NCBI GenBank assembly: GCA_963969595.1
Contig: OZ018414.1
Coordinates: 20,629,660-20,693,659, forward strand
Direction of reading: 5' to 3'
DNA: 64,000 bases
Origin: Neckera pumila
Taxonomy: Eukaryota > Streptophyta > Bryopsida > Hypnales > Neckeraceae
The position numbers were made by a program, and so were the translations under genes. Numbering within the stretch: position 1 is the first letter of the stretch; each line of letters begins with the position of its first letter. Shown piece after piece: positions 48,765 through 60,938 of this stretch. The notes under the pieces were generated by a model, which searched no databases, was not told the origin of the DNA, and was given only the letters and a program-made list of their open reading frames with translations.

Positions 48765-49687
48765 CCCCTAAAGGACCAACATGCGTTTTTTGGTTGTATA
48801 GAAATTTTGGGCAGGTTCGTGTGACTAGAGATATCCATATTTGAGGCTGAAATTTTAATAGAAGGTGGGGGCGAGGAATATCTTCATGTGTACCAAGTTT
48901 CATGACATTTTGAAATACGAGTCAAAAGTTGTGACCTAATATGTTACTTTTTTTCGTAATCGGGCAGTTTGGGCAGATCAGAAAAAATCATTTTTTCCGG
49001 AATTTTTTTTTTGAAATTGGTTCTCTACATTTATGTATACTTAAAAAGCTTTGAGTCACTCCATTTCAATCAATGAGTCAAAAGTTATGAGGGTTTTTGG
49101 TTTGCGGGCAGTTATGGATTCTCTACTCTAAAAAAAACTTTAAAGTTGTTTATTTAACTCAATTTTCAATATTTTTGGAAAAAAATAAAACCCTAGGATG
49201 TAGATTGATTATTACAACATTACAACCGGTGGGATTGGCATTTTTTAATTCCATGATTAAATTTTTAACAATTTAGTATTTTGAGTCATTTTCTACTTCT
49301 TTCTACTTACTATTTTTTTCCTATATGTTGTACAATTCCAAATGATGTGAAATTTTTCATGCATATAGACAACTTGTTTAGGAAACTAAATTCAAAGAAG
49401 CACCACCTTTATCGGCATTTTTCATTGAAAAGTGAGCTTGCAAAGTGCAGCTGCCCGGTTTTTCGCAGGATTGAAAAAATGGTTTTCAAGACTTTGAATG
49501 CTTATATCTTATGATCCACACGGTGGAATTTTCTGAAATTTTTACCACATGTTTTCAAAATATCATACTACAAGATCCTATGGTTACATGTGTCAAAAAT
49601 TGTTTTTTTCCAAAAATTTGGTAGTTGTATTAGAAATGGCAGTTTTGGAGCGTTTTTGGTGATTACATAGTCATGAAACTTTAGGGG
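48765..49687 (+). mobile_element. TTAA-flanked element, subfamily B, copy B2
   Basis: 923 bp, flanked by TTAA (48761-48764, 49688-49691), ends CCCCTAAAGGACCAACATGC and AAACTTTAGGGG. Closest to the copies at 669 and 63494. It sits in the LTR-like repeat; copy 1 of that repeat lacks it. The plus frame at 49281-49514 is repeat-derived. Confidence 0.93.
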
Positions 49688-50303
49688 TTAAACAAGGTTA
49701 ATAAGGGTAAAATTTTATCAAGTAAAAATTTTGAGATAGAAGTAAATAGAAGTAACTTAGACGAGTCCAGAACCAATCTAAATTTGGGAAAAGCTTAAAC
49801 AACCTAAAAGAAACAAGGAATGAAGTTTGGGACAAGGATTGGATGAGGTCAAGGGCATTATAATCATCCAGGGCCAAATCAAGTATCTAAATAGAAGACC
49901 CCAAATCCAACCCCTAGTAAAAATCTCAAGTAAAATTGAAAGTAGGAACCATTAGAAAACCATGGTTGAAGTTTGAGATACCAATTAGTGGTCAAACTTC
50001 ATTTGTGCATAAATTTTGCCAAGAGTATTGGATTTGAATGAATTTTAGAATTTTTTGAAAATGGCATAAAGTCCCCTACGATCTAAAGGTACTAAATTTA
50101 GAATATCAGTTTATATACTCCAAAACCATTGCGGCCTAATTAGTATCCAAGTTGTGTTTTTCACATTAATTAGAACTTTTGGAGTCTTTTGCAAGGTGGT
50201 TGGATGTTTAGGTATAAGAGAAGATCCATTGCTTGGAAGGCACAATGGACCTGCGCTTAGGCACCCACTTAGAATAGAAATTCATATTGAAATCTAGAAC
50301 CTG

Positions 50304-50647
50304 CACTAGAAGAAAATTGCGTTGCTCTTTATACGCTCTCAACAAGCTCTCAACAAAATCTAGCTAATGTTTTTTTGTTAGAAACATACAAGAAGAAAAC
50401 TAAAAGAAAACTGCGTCAATTTTAACAAAATCAAATTGACATGGTTGTTGCGTCCAATACAAAATCTATGTTTTTTAACTTCTTTCAATGCAAATTTTGC
50501 ATTGGACACAACAAACACATCAAGTTGGTTTTGTTGAAATTGATGCAGTTTTCTTATAGTGTGTTTCTAACAAAAAACATCAGCTAGATTTTGTTGAGTC
50601 AGTGCTTGTTGATAGCGTATGGTGAGCAACGCAGTTTTCTTCTCATG
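50304..50647. mobile_element. CACTA-type foldback MITE with nested copy
   Basis: Outer ends CACTAGAAGAAAATTGCG and the complement CATGAGAAGAAAACTGCG face each other, flanked by CTG and CTA (one mismatch). The arms run to about 50385 and from about 50563. At the centre (about 50398-50561) is a second CACTA-like foldback with ends AACTAAAAGAAAACTGCG and CACTATAAGAAAACTGCA. The homologous place in the other LTR-like repeat (near 21475) is uninterrupted. Confidence 0.82.
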
Positions 50648-50692
50648 CTAGTTGTGTACGTCTATTTACCAAGGTGGATAAATGAACGCCCA

Positions 50693-52474
50693 TAAGGTCA
50701 CAAGTTGAAGAAGAATCAAAAGAACTTTTCTATACTATAATCTATAATTGACAAGTTATCAACAATACCAAGATTGAATATACATAAAATTCTTTGTAGC
50801 AAGCTAGGCCCAAAAGATAAAAAGACTATATACAATTAATGCTCCTAAAAATGGTTGAGTAGAGTTGGAGCAACTTACAAAACAAATTGAAGATGAGTGA
50901 ACAATGTTTGAAAAAATCTTCAAAACAAGGCCAAAATGAAAAGAAAATTGACCATTATTTCTATACTTTAAGTAGTAAGAACAAGATTGATCCAATACAA
51001 GAGTCTTAAAAGCAATGCCAAGATAACAAAGAGGTTTAAAACAATATTACAACATCCCAAAATCTAACCAACAACGATTGATGTAGAGTTGAATAGTGAC
51101 AATACTTTCCAAAGCAAAGTCAAAAAGATAAGAAGATTGTATAATGCTCCGGAATATGTCAATTGAATATATTCATCTTACACATTTCTATGTCAAGTTT
51201 TTCTTAACTTCTTTTCTTCATAGTTCTTTAGTTATAGTCTATAATGCTATTGCTAGGATGTATACTTTTAGGCACATTTTACTTCAATATTTATTCTTGC
51301 AGTCAAGTATTTTTATCAATCTTTATGAAAGTAGTATATATAATGAATTTCATTGCTTGATAACAAATAGGAATTTATGAATTTATTATTGTACATTACA
51401 AGAATATTTTAAAGCAATATAAATTGTTGCAAAGGCTAGATTGTACATAATTTTTTTCAATAATCTCTTTATTATTAAATCATATTTAAGATTCTTAGTA
51501 AAGGTTCTTTTAGAGTTTAATGTTACATATTATGATGCTAGTACATAGCAATATTTTTGAGTTTTCATTACAAAGTCTATACAATTTTTAAATGAAAGAC
51601 ATAAAATTTACAATATTTAATTGATTCTTATTGTGCAATATCTTATGAGTCATACAATGAACTTGTTTGCTAGTAAAATTCAATAACTTTTGAAAAATTG
51701 CCATTTGCAGAGACAAAAAAACAAGATGGAAAATATAGAATAACTAATGGTCATTCTTTCCATGTTACTAAAGTCCGATTGGTGATTTTAGAATGTTATG
51801 ATTTTGAAATTTCAAATACTAAATTCTTATAAACTATGAATATAAAAATTATAAATTCAAAAAATAATAATTTTATAATTTATGATTTTTTGCCTACATA
51901 TTAGCAAATTTATCAATTTATGAATTTTTAAAATAAATTTTAATAATGTTCACTAAAATTCTAATCATTTTTTATATTTAAATTAAAATGTATACAAAAT
52001 GAATTTATAAACCCACAATATTGCAAAAGAAAAGGATTGAATCCAATGTGATAGATTTTAAATTGCTCTATCTAGTCAATTCTATTTTAGAAAACTTGAC
52101 AAAGTTCAAAGAATTAGAGACTTAATGCATTGTGGATAATATAACATAGTGATGAACAAAAGTGAGTACATTTCTCACAGATCCAATTTCAGAGACACAA
52201 GAAGGCATTTCAATAACCAGTTTATGCAAGCAAATTGTTCATCCCCATCCGTCTAGTACATGAATGTGAAATCAAAAATTAAAAAGCAAATAGGGTTTCC
52301 AAACTAAGCCAGTTGAAGATGCTAGGGTTACAATACTTAGTTTCATTAGTTGCCACTCCTCCAACTTCAAAATTGAATTATGTATACTTCACTTTGCAAT
52401 TTTGTGTGGTTGTTAGAGCGTTGTATAGCTATAAATCTAAAGATTTCAAAGTGGAATTTATCGAGTGAAGCACA
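50693..52474. other. Unannotated AT-rich stretch
   Basis: No gene or element ends supported. Frames at 50804-50995 and 51144-51380 are short and of AT-driven composition (many F, I, L, S and Y). Confidence 0.5.
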
Positions 52475-53320
52475 ATGCCTGCATTCTCTCTCAAGGAAAA
52501 GCACCAAGTTGTAGTGCTACTTAGAAGCGGCATTTCTACACAAAAGGTTGCCGCATTACTTGGCATGAGTCAATTGTGAGTAGTACACTTTTGAAAGGAG
52601 ATAGATGGCAACATTGAGAAGCAAAGAGGAGGGTGCCCAAGAGTATTGAGAGATTGAGAGAAGTGGCAATGTGACACACTTGGAACTGCATTTGCAATAG
52701 CAAAACAACTTCAAAAGAAAATAGGTAAACAATTGTCAAACATTACCATTAGATGTGCTTTGAGAGAGGCATGTTTGAATGCACAAACGTAACAATAGAA
52801 GCCACTTTCTAAGCGTAAAAATATTCTTGTATGTTGAAGTTTGCTCAAAGGTATGAAATTTGGACAATTTGTGATTGAAAACGTGCTACTTTTAGTGATG
52901 TGACAAAGATACACACGTATAACCTTGATGGTAGGTCATAGTGTTGAATTGGAGATGGTGAAAGCATTAGACCAAAACATACATGGTTCTCATATTTTGA
53001 AGCATGGTGGAGGGTCAATTATGATTTGGGATTATATTAGAGCTTTTCAACTATGATCTATGCACAAAATCAAATGTTATATGGATTAGCATGGATTTAA
53101 AAAAAATATTTTAAAATTCCTTGAAGGACACTATACACAATTACAATTTGGATTTTAATACAGTGATTTTTCAATAGGATGATGATCCAAAATATAGCCA
53201 AGAGCAAGCAACAATGGCTCACATAAAAGCCATTTCAACTCCTCCAGTGTGTACAATCACCCGATTTAAATCCCACAGAGGATATTCAGACACTTAAAAA
53301 ATGTTGTTTGAATGAGTTTT
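52475..53320 (+). pseudogene. Decayed Tc1-type transposase
   Basis: Tc1/mariner transposases cut and paste DNA at TA using a DDE/D triad. Reading across frames gives an N-terminal helix-turn-helix (MPAFSLKEKHQVVVLLRSG, then KVAALLGMSQ). Next come KFAQRYEIWTICD and WKRATFSD (52891, first Asp), then KHGGGSIMIWD (53000). A stop is followed by DDDPKYS (53178, second Asp) with KSKQQWLT in a shifted frame. QSPDLNPTED (53254-53283) carries the third acidic residue, a Glu. The HGGGS and SPDLNP-E signatures fit Tc1-like (DD34E) rather than the plant mariner group (DD39D). Many stops and frame changes make it inactive. No terminal repeats were found. Confidence 0.82.
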
Positions 53321-56300
53321 GGGTGATGGCAAGTAACTCATGTATTATTTTCTACTACATCTTACGTATTGATTTGTTTTTTGCGTTTTGTCTCCAAATG
53401 ACTCAAGATATACAGGTAAGTTATTCATAGCTATTTTATATTTTCATTTTTTTTTCATTTTTCATAAATGTTTTATTGTCCAAAAAATAGCCCCCAATTT
53501 TTGTCACACTTGTCAATTTATGGGTATTTACTATTTAGTAAAAAAGGAATTTGGAGCTGAAATTTGGAGGGGATGGTTTTCCAGTATACTTGTAGCATGG
53601 AGTCCACAAAGAGAGTTTCCTTCTATTTGCATTTTGAAATGAGTATAATATTATTTTGGTGGTTCTTTTGGTGAACCACCATCCCCACAGAGTTGTTACA
53701 AATGGTCATTTTTAAAATACATACAGTTCCAGGTTTCTTTAAAATTAAAACATCTAAGTATATATTTTTGGAGATTTTGCACTTTTTCAGTTCTCCTATT
53801 TAGAGAATTTTCCTATGCTTTATCTTTCTAGGGTACAATCTTCTCAAAGATGTATGCAACTATACATTTGCCATATTTTTATTTTAAAAATGATTTTTTT
53901 TCTAATTTTAAAGTATTCCAAAAAACTGAACATGAATATTGAGAAAATGCAACAAAATCAGGAGGTGTTTCTTGCAATCATCTTTTTCTACACTTCTAGG
54001 AGGAATCAAAGATTTGTACAACCATGTATACATTGTGTATCCTAGTTTGTGTGTGGAGGATTGCATGACACTCTAAAAGAGCATGAAAGAGCATGCTTCA
54101 AAGAGTTGATGTTGTTTTGAAGCTAAAGGCTATTGGACAAATTGCAAATCAATAGATTGCTCAAACAAAATTGAATATTTGTACATAGTGTCATATTTTC
54201 CTTTGTAGCCAACTTTCTTCATGATAATATAATTTGCAGTTTTACATACACAAATCTTTATTGTATCATATCCAAATTTGTTTTGGGGGAGGTTAATTCC
54301 ATTGCCTATGGTCTCCTCAAATTGGGCTTGCTTAGAATGTACTTCAATGTACAGAAAGACGATTGACTTCAAAAGATACCGTTGTAAATGGATTCTAAAT
54401 TGAAGCAATGGAATTAAAACCCATTGTGGATGTAAGGACTTGTAAAGAGGTCTAAAATAATCATGACAATAAATTCAAACTTTTAATAGATGAAAAGATA
54501 AACTAAAGCGATGTCAAAATATCAGCAACTTCGAATTCTACATTTTTAGTCATGTGTCTTAATTTCATTGAGTTTTGTCATGCACCTTAGCCACAAATGG
54601 ACCCTTCATATGCCAAGGCATAAAATAAATATATAAGCAAGCTTCAAGAAGGACCTACCAGGTCAAGTCATTGAAGTGGAAGGTAATGAGTTATAATTGT
54701 TCTTCATGACTTCACCTAATGGAATGGACATTATCTAACATAATTTAATTGCATGGAATTTGAGCCTTTTAATTGCTTTAAGATTTCAAAATGCTCAAAC
54801 AAAAACAACAAAAAAACAACTCTAGTTCTTTGTTTTTGAATGCATATCTAGTTAAGGGTCAGTATCAAAATTCTAGTATTATTGGTCTCATCTTTGTTCT
54901 ATGTTCTTCTTTGCTAAGCATAAAATAGCACAATGTTTAACTCCTAAATGTCTTTGAGCTCAATTTAGTCATTAGCTCAATTTGAAATTATATCAAAGTT
55001 TCAAATTTGCAATTCTATTACACTCAGGACCATGTATTATCTATTAGTTTTGAATGATCTCCATTAGTCATATGATAAATTATAATTGCTGTAATAAGAT
55101 AGTAAAATATAAAATTAAATGATAATTAACAAAAATATTTCAATTAATTTGAAATTTCTTCAAGAAGTACAAATAACAATAAAGAATATAGTGAAAATTT
55201 TCAAGAGTTATTATTTTTTTTAAGATTAAATATGGACAATTATGTTTTTCCATTAAGTAGTGCGTGCACAATGTTGTAGTGGTAGCAGTTTTTTTTGAGG
55301 CTACCAATAACCATTTTGTTCTTTGAAAAGGGATGAGTTACCAAATAATAGGAAAATAAGAAAATGAAAAAAGAATTTGATAGCCTAATTTGTCGTATTC
55401 ACATACAAATGGTGCACAAGTAGGGGCAATTTACCAATTTTACACCAATATGTAAGTTGTGTAGGTAAAGGTTTTGATGAGGAAGCTCTTTATATTACAC
55501 AAGTAGTACATGCCCTCTAGAAATTGCATAAAAAATTGCTTATAACCATCCATTAGTCTTCTACCATGGACTTTGACACTAGATTTTGGCATCAAAGTCA
55601 TATTGTATTGAATTTTTAATCTCATATAATACTTAAGCCCTTGAAAAAACCACAACTTTGGAGGGAGGGACTCTTTCAACGTCAAATTCATTGGTAGGTT
55701 TTTGACTTGTATTTGGGATTGATGTTGGAAGGAGAATTTAGACTTTTTATTGATTTTAGTAAGAATTATTAGAACTTCAAAATGACAATGGGGATATAAG
55801 AAGCAAGTTGAATTGTGGGCTCAAGATTAGGGCCTCAACAGTTGTTGAAGATGTTCAAGGATCAATACTTTGATCATGGATTAAATCTTTTTGGCAATCA
55901 TTGTGGTAGGACTTTATACATTGTAGTCATGTTTCAAAATTGGATGTCATAAATTTGACTACATTAATACTATTTGAAAGTTGTATATAAAATGATAGTT
56001 GTTATGTGAGAGTTTTGAAACTTGTAGCATCCACACAAACTTTTGATTCTTTAATTTACTATTTCATTGATATTTTGGTAAAATATTTTGTCTTATTTAG
56101 CATTGTAGCCAAGGACTTTAGTTACTATGAAATTATACATTGCTTTTGCAAAAAACTTATTGTCTCAATTCTATATATCTTTAATTTGTAAGGCAGATAG
56201 ATTTTGAACTTTCTATTCTACCTATAGAAAATCAACTTTTGTTGTCAAAAGATCCCCCAAATAATATGGGTCTCCATTTGAATTCAACAAAAAGAATCAA

Positions 56301-56839
56301 AACATGCCACATCTTGTCTTTTTCACAAAACTTGTAGCCACCATGGTTGCCAAACTTCAAATGAAAAAAAACATTGAGTGGTAGGTAATAGTCATAATAT
56401 CATTAACAAAAAGACCGAAATAGAACTTTGACAAAGTAATATTAAAAATATTTGCATTAGCAATCTTGAAAAAGTTTTATTGTCATTGAACTATTTCAAT
56501 TGGCTCCTATAGTGGCTTTTCAAAGGTTGAAAGTTCATATTCTAGGTGATGAAGATGAAGAGAATTTTTGCATGGGCATTGGGAATGAAAAAAGAAAGCT
56601 GAACTATACTTATAAACATACTTATAAACTACTCTAAAGTCACAAGAAGTTGAATTAGGGGAGACAATTTGTTAATTTAACTACTTAAAAACTAGATATT
56701 CAAATTTTGAAGAACTAACGAGGGCAAATAAAATCTTGATTTTTATGCATCTAGATAATTGAACGTAGAGTTTTGTTCCACTTAGGTATAGATTATCAAA
56801 ACTTTTATTTTTCAAATATTCAATAATTCATACGAAACA
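53321..56839. other. Unannotated AT-rich stretch
   Basis: No supported gene. 53720-53830 resembles 3190-3320 (TTAGAGAATTTTCCTATG in both). Minus frames at 54130-54408 and 55440-55691 match nothing I recognise and have AT-driven composition. Confidence 0.5.
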
Positions 56840-58700
56840 AATATGTTTCACTTCAAACTTAACTTTTTGAATTCAAACTATGATGCTTCAAAAATAATTT
56901 AAATGAGGAGCTATAATAAAATATTCAAAAATCATCATAATTAAGACTTAAGATTTTGAATTGTTGTAAGAATTACAAATGTTCAATCTACAATTAGTTT
57001 TCAAAAGAGTTTTTAATTTTTATTCTAAATTATATTTATAAATATTGTTAGAATAATTGTAGATCCAACAATATAGATGTGATATAAAGATCATATGTTA
57101 TAATTTTTGTTTAAAAATTATCATAAAATTTTATTCTTTTAAGTTTTATTTTGTAATGAATATTCACTTAAAGATTTGAAAATTAGACTCCCCATTGTCT
57201 TTGAGGGGTTAAAGTCAAGTCCAAATTTGCAAAATTAATCCTTTGTACCTTAGTTATATTGAAGTCAAAGTATCAAAATTAAAGAAAACAAAAATTATTC
57301 AATTTAATGAAGAATTTCACTTGAAAATTTCATAAAATCACTAGATGATTATTTTTATCTTTTTTAAAATTTTATTTTGATGTCAATGTCTATTTGGAAT
57401 TAGCAAAGAAATGCATTGTAACAATGCAATGTAATTTAACTCTCCAAAGTAAATTTTTTTTTGACATTGAGTGAATTATAAAAATGCCACATACCAAATC
57501 AAATTTGAGATTATGATACACTACAATATTCAAATTCAACTGACTCTACTAAAGAAGACTCCATTGGACTTCTTTCTTTACCACAATGAAAAATCATTCA
57601 AATTTCTTCATCCAAATAAATGAAAGTGAGTTCATTGCAATGATAATATACAAAGATTTCAAGTTGAATAATTTTTTTTTAATGCAAATGTAAGTTTCTT
57701 CTAACATTCTTGAAATGTCTAATTCAAAGCAAGATTGTTGCATAAATCTATGGCTTGACATTGATTAGATTTTAAGACTTTAAGATCTTGTCCATTTCTT
57801 ATTAGGCCAGTAAATGATAACTAAAGATTTCAAAAAATGAACAAGATTGCAAGCCTTTTCATTGGTTTCAATGCTTTGCTATGTTAATTTGTGTACAGTT
57901 AAAGAATTTGAAGAGACGTTTTTGTTTTGAAGTTGTCAAATGTAAATCCATTCTAATCCAAATAGTATTATATAAAACTATGCAAAATTAAAATGTAGCA
58001 TCTTTGAAGAATACTAGATGCAATTTTTTAGATAAATTATTTATAAATTTTTAGATACAATAATTAACTATATATTTCATTTGTCTACCTACGGGTAATT
58101 TCAATTTTGGATAATCTTCATATTAGAAAGACCACTTATAATCCTTTATTTTAGCTGGTGCTTTGCAAGTAATGGCCATCCCACCAATTGTAATGGTCAA
58201 TATCAAAATTAGAAAAAAAAAAATCTTATTGAATGGTTCTAACTTGCCTTATAGGGTAAGTAAACCTAAGAATCAACAATTCTTTTATTGAAAATATGCC
58301 TTGTGTTGTCCATATTGCATTGACAAATAACTGGAAGGAAGGATCTACATAGGTCAACATTAGTCAAAGAAAGCAATGTATTGCCAAAAAAATAAATCTA
58401 CTGACATTGTTCCTTACTTAATTGTATCCCTTCTCTACAATTGTCTAAACTTGAGTTGTTATGCAAGATAAATATACCTAATATTGTTCTTTGTTTCAAC
58501 ATCAATAGAGAGAGCAATGTATTGCCAAAAGAATATGCTACTAATAATATTCCTTGCTTAATCGTGTCCCCTCTCTACACTTGTCCAAGCTTGAGTTGTT
58601 GTGCAAGATAGGTATACCTAACATTATTCATTGTTTCAACATTAGTTCGAGAGAGTGGTGTACAGTAAAAGAAGGAAGCTATTGATAGTGTTCCTTGCTC
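56840..58700. repeat. Segmental duplicate, copy 2
   Basis: Collinear with 297-668, 1590-2180 and 4085-4900. This copy lacks the TTAA element and the 1.9 kb block of copy 1, and carries the inverted 77 bp block at 57537-57613. Copies differ by many small changes, so the duplication is old. No gene is visible. Confidence 0.8.
57209..57212. other. Empty TTAA site matching copy B1
   Basis: A single TTAA between TTTGAGGGG and AGTCAAGTCCAAATTTGC, at the exact place where the sister segment carries the element 669-1585 between two TTAA. Confidence 0.85.
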
Positions 58701-58900
58701 AATCGTGTCCCTTGCTCAATTGTGTCCCTTCTCTACACTTGTCCAAGTTTGAACTGTTATGCAAGATAGGTATATCTAACATTGTTTATTGTTTCAACAT
58801 TAGTCAGAAAGAATGATATATTGCCAAAAAATAAGCTACTGACAGTGTTCCTTCCTTAATTGTGTCCCCTTTTTATACTTGTCCAAGCTTGAATTATTAA

Positions 58901-59255
58901 GAGCATCTCCACTCGTCTTGCACATTGGATGACTTGTAGCCACCGGCTTGCAAAATTGCCCCACCCGTCTTGCATAATGGATGAACTTGTTAAGAGGCCA
59001 AGCCAAAAGCCTCCGGTGGCTTGCAAAACCGGGCTCTTTTGCAAGCCAAAGGGTGGCTTGCAAACCGCATGAGACAAGTGCCTTTTCCACTTTCCCAAAA
59101 AGCAAGGACATGATCCGTGAATGTGGACGTAGCTCATTGGATGGCAACAGCCTCTTAAGAAGCCGTGGGTGGGGCGACCCTTCTTCTCCGGCTTGCAAAA
59201 TGGACTGCTAGGCTTGCAACCTGGCTTGCATTTTGTAAGCCGGGTGGTGATGCTC
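58901..59255. mobile_element. PIF/Harbinger-like MITE
   Basis: 355 bp, with ends GAGCATCTCCACTCGTCTTG and GGGTGGTGATGCTC as imperfect inverted repeats, flanked by TAA (58898-58900, 59256-59258). GAGCATCTCCA ends with a TWA duplication are typical of Tourist/PIF elements. A neighbouring unit of the array (near 60470) reads TTTTTAAGCAAGATAGG with one TAA, the empty state. It is GC-richer than its surroundings, which explains the overlapping frames of up to 120 residues on the minus strand (58836-59198). Confidence 0.88.
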
Positions 59256-59497
59256 TAAGCAAGATAGGTGTATGTAATGATGTTCATTGTTTCAACATTA
59301 GTTTAAGAGAACGATGTATTGCCAGAAAAAGAAACTATTGATAGTGTTCCTTGCTCAATTGTGTCTCCTTTCTACACTTGTGCAAACTTGAGTTGTTATG
59401 CAAGATAGGCATACCTAACATTTTTTTCTATTTCAATCAGTGAGAGAGAGAGATGTATTGCCAAGAAAATAAACTACTAACAATGTTCCTTGCTTAC

Positions 59498-60429
59498 CCC
59501 CTAAAGGACCGACGCCCTTTTTCTGCGAAAAAATAGTCAAATCTACCATTTCTATAGCAAAAAGTAAAAAAATTTGAAAAATGTTTTTTTTTCACATCTA
59601 ACCGTAGGATCATACACCTAACTAGTATGAGAGTGTGTGGGAAAAATTTCAGAATTTTTGACCGCACAAATTGCAAGATATCTGCGTTTAAAGTGAAAAA
59701 AACAAAATTTTCAGCACATTGCGGGACTAGATTTTTTGACTTTGAACATTTTTAACTTAAAATTTTTGCACTACAGAGTTTTGAGCTTTAAATATTTGTA
59801 GTAGAGAATTGAGTTGAGAGTCTAGGCAAAAAAAAATTTCAAAAATACTCACTTATCATTCTTTAAAAAATTGTTAAGTAGAAGTAGACATGAGATAGAA
59901 GGAAAATCTAAAATATTCATATATTTTAGATGGAATCAAAATGCACTAATTCCAAAGGCAAGATTGTTCTATCAAGTAATATGAACCATGCAAAAAAAAA
60001 AAAACCTGAAAAATTTGAAGAATTGCATTCAGAAATGCATCCTAAAAGTTATTTTTTTCAAGAAGATGCTCTAATTGCACGAAAAACAAGAATGTCCATA
60101 ACTTTCTCATGACAAATCCAAATGAAATGAATCAAAGCTTTCAAAATAGACAAAAATATAATCTATGAGAAAAAAAATATTAAAAAAAAAATTCAAATTT
60201 TTGTCCATTTTTTTTGGTTGCCTGGGCTGCCCGCCATCCCCTATTTTGAGCTTATTTGGTCATAACTTTTTTTCCTGGGCACCAATTGTGAAAAAATTTA
60301 TATTTCCACAAAGCTAATCAGTTTTTCTATTTTCAAAAAAAGTTTCAAAAAATCATGACAAAGTTTCAGTCCGTAGGTACCTGCCCGAAAACGCATTTGT
60401 CCCTTGAACGGACAACAGTCCTTTAGGGG
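59498..60429 (-). mobile_element. TTAA element A9, in the tandem array
   Basis: 932 bp in reverse orientation. The left flank is TTAC (59494-59497, one change from TTAA) and the right flank TTAA (60430-60433); ends are CCCCTAAAGGACCGACGCCC and CAGTCCTTTAGGGG. Other units of the array carry CCTTGCTTAATTGTGTCC uninterrupted (60565, 4645), so the insertion point and TTAA duplication are directly visible. The minus frame at 59494-59676 is the family's recurrent chance frame. Confidence 0.94.
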
Positions 60430-60938
60430 TTAATTGTGTCCTCCTCTATACTTGTCCAAGCTTGAATTTTTAAGCAAGATAGGTATACCTAACATTGATT
60501 TTGCTTCAACATCAATCAAAAAGAGTGATGTATTGCCAAAAAAATAAGCTACTGAGAGTGTTCCTTGCTTAATTGTGTCCCCTCTCTACACTTGTCCAAG
60601 CTTGAGTTGTTATGCAAGATAGTTGTACCTAACATTGTTCTTTGTTTCACCTCCAATAGTCTTGGGCACACTTCGGGTAGAAATTTTCAAGATCTACCAC
60701 TTTTCAAGAAATAGACAAGATTGTAATTCATTTGTTTGAATGCTTTGTTATATTCATTTGTATACATTTAAAGGATGTTTATGATTAAGTTTCCTTGACG
60801 TTAAGAGAAAGGGAGGTGCATTCGGCTCATTTGGAGCTTCTTTATTTTGCAAAATCGGTCGGGCCAATTATGATGTTGATTCTGCTTGCAAAAAATGTCA
60901 ATGATGCCTATTTTGCCAATATGCCCCCCTACTCTTAA

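Larger units (their letters stand above)
46393..50692 (+). mobile_element. LTR-like non-coding repeat, copy 2
   Basis: Collinear with 17822-21525 but carrying a subfamily B TTAA element and nested CACTA MITEs. Landmarks: GCCTTCTGAAGCCAATG (46397), TATAAAAGGG (46568), CCGTACCTTGGTGATGCCAC (46843), GAAGCTTTGACTT units (47038, 47100), CCATTGCTTGGAAGGCAC (50225) and TATTTACCAAGG (50663). The stretch 47360-48030 is strongly purine-rich. No gag/pol frames are present; the two copies differ by many substitutions and indels, so both are old. Confidence 0.6.
58390..60660. repeat. Tandem array of about 140-170 bp units
   Basis: At least seven units, each with GTTCCTTGCTTAATTGTGTC (or a variant with CTCAAT), then CTCTACACTTGTCCAAGCTTG, GCAAGATAGGTATACCTAAC, TTTGTTTCAACATCA and a GTGATGTATTGCCAAAA stretch. 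Unit starts lie near 58405, 58551, 58689, 58847, 59345, 59483 (continued at 60430) and 60560. Two small transposons interrupt it. Two related units lie at 4641-4860. Confidence 0.9.

Noticed and set aside
58836..59198. 120-residue minus-strand frame as a protein
   Set aside because: It lies almost wholly within the PIF-like MITE and extends into array DNA; composition explains its openness.
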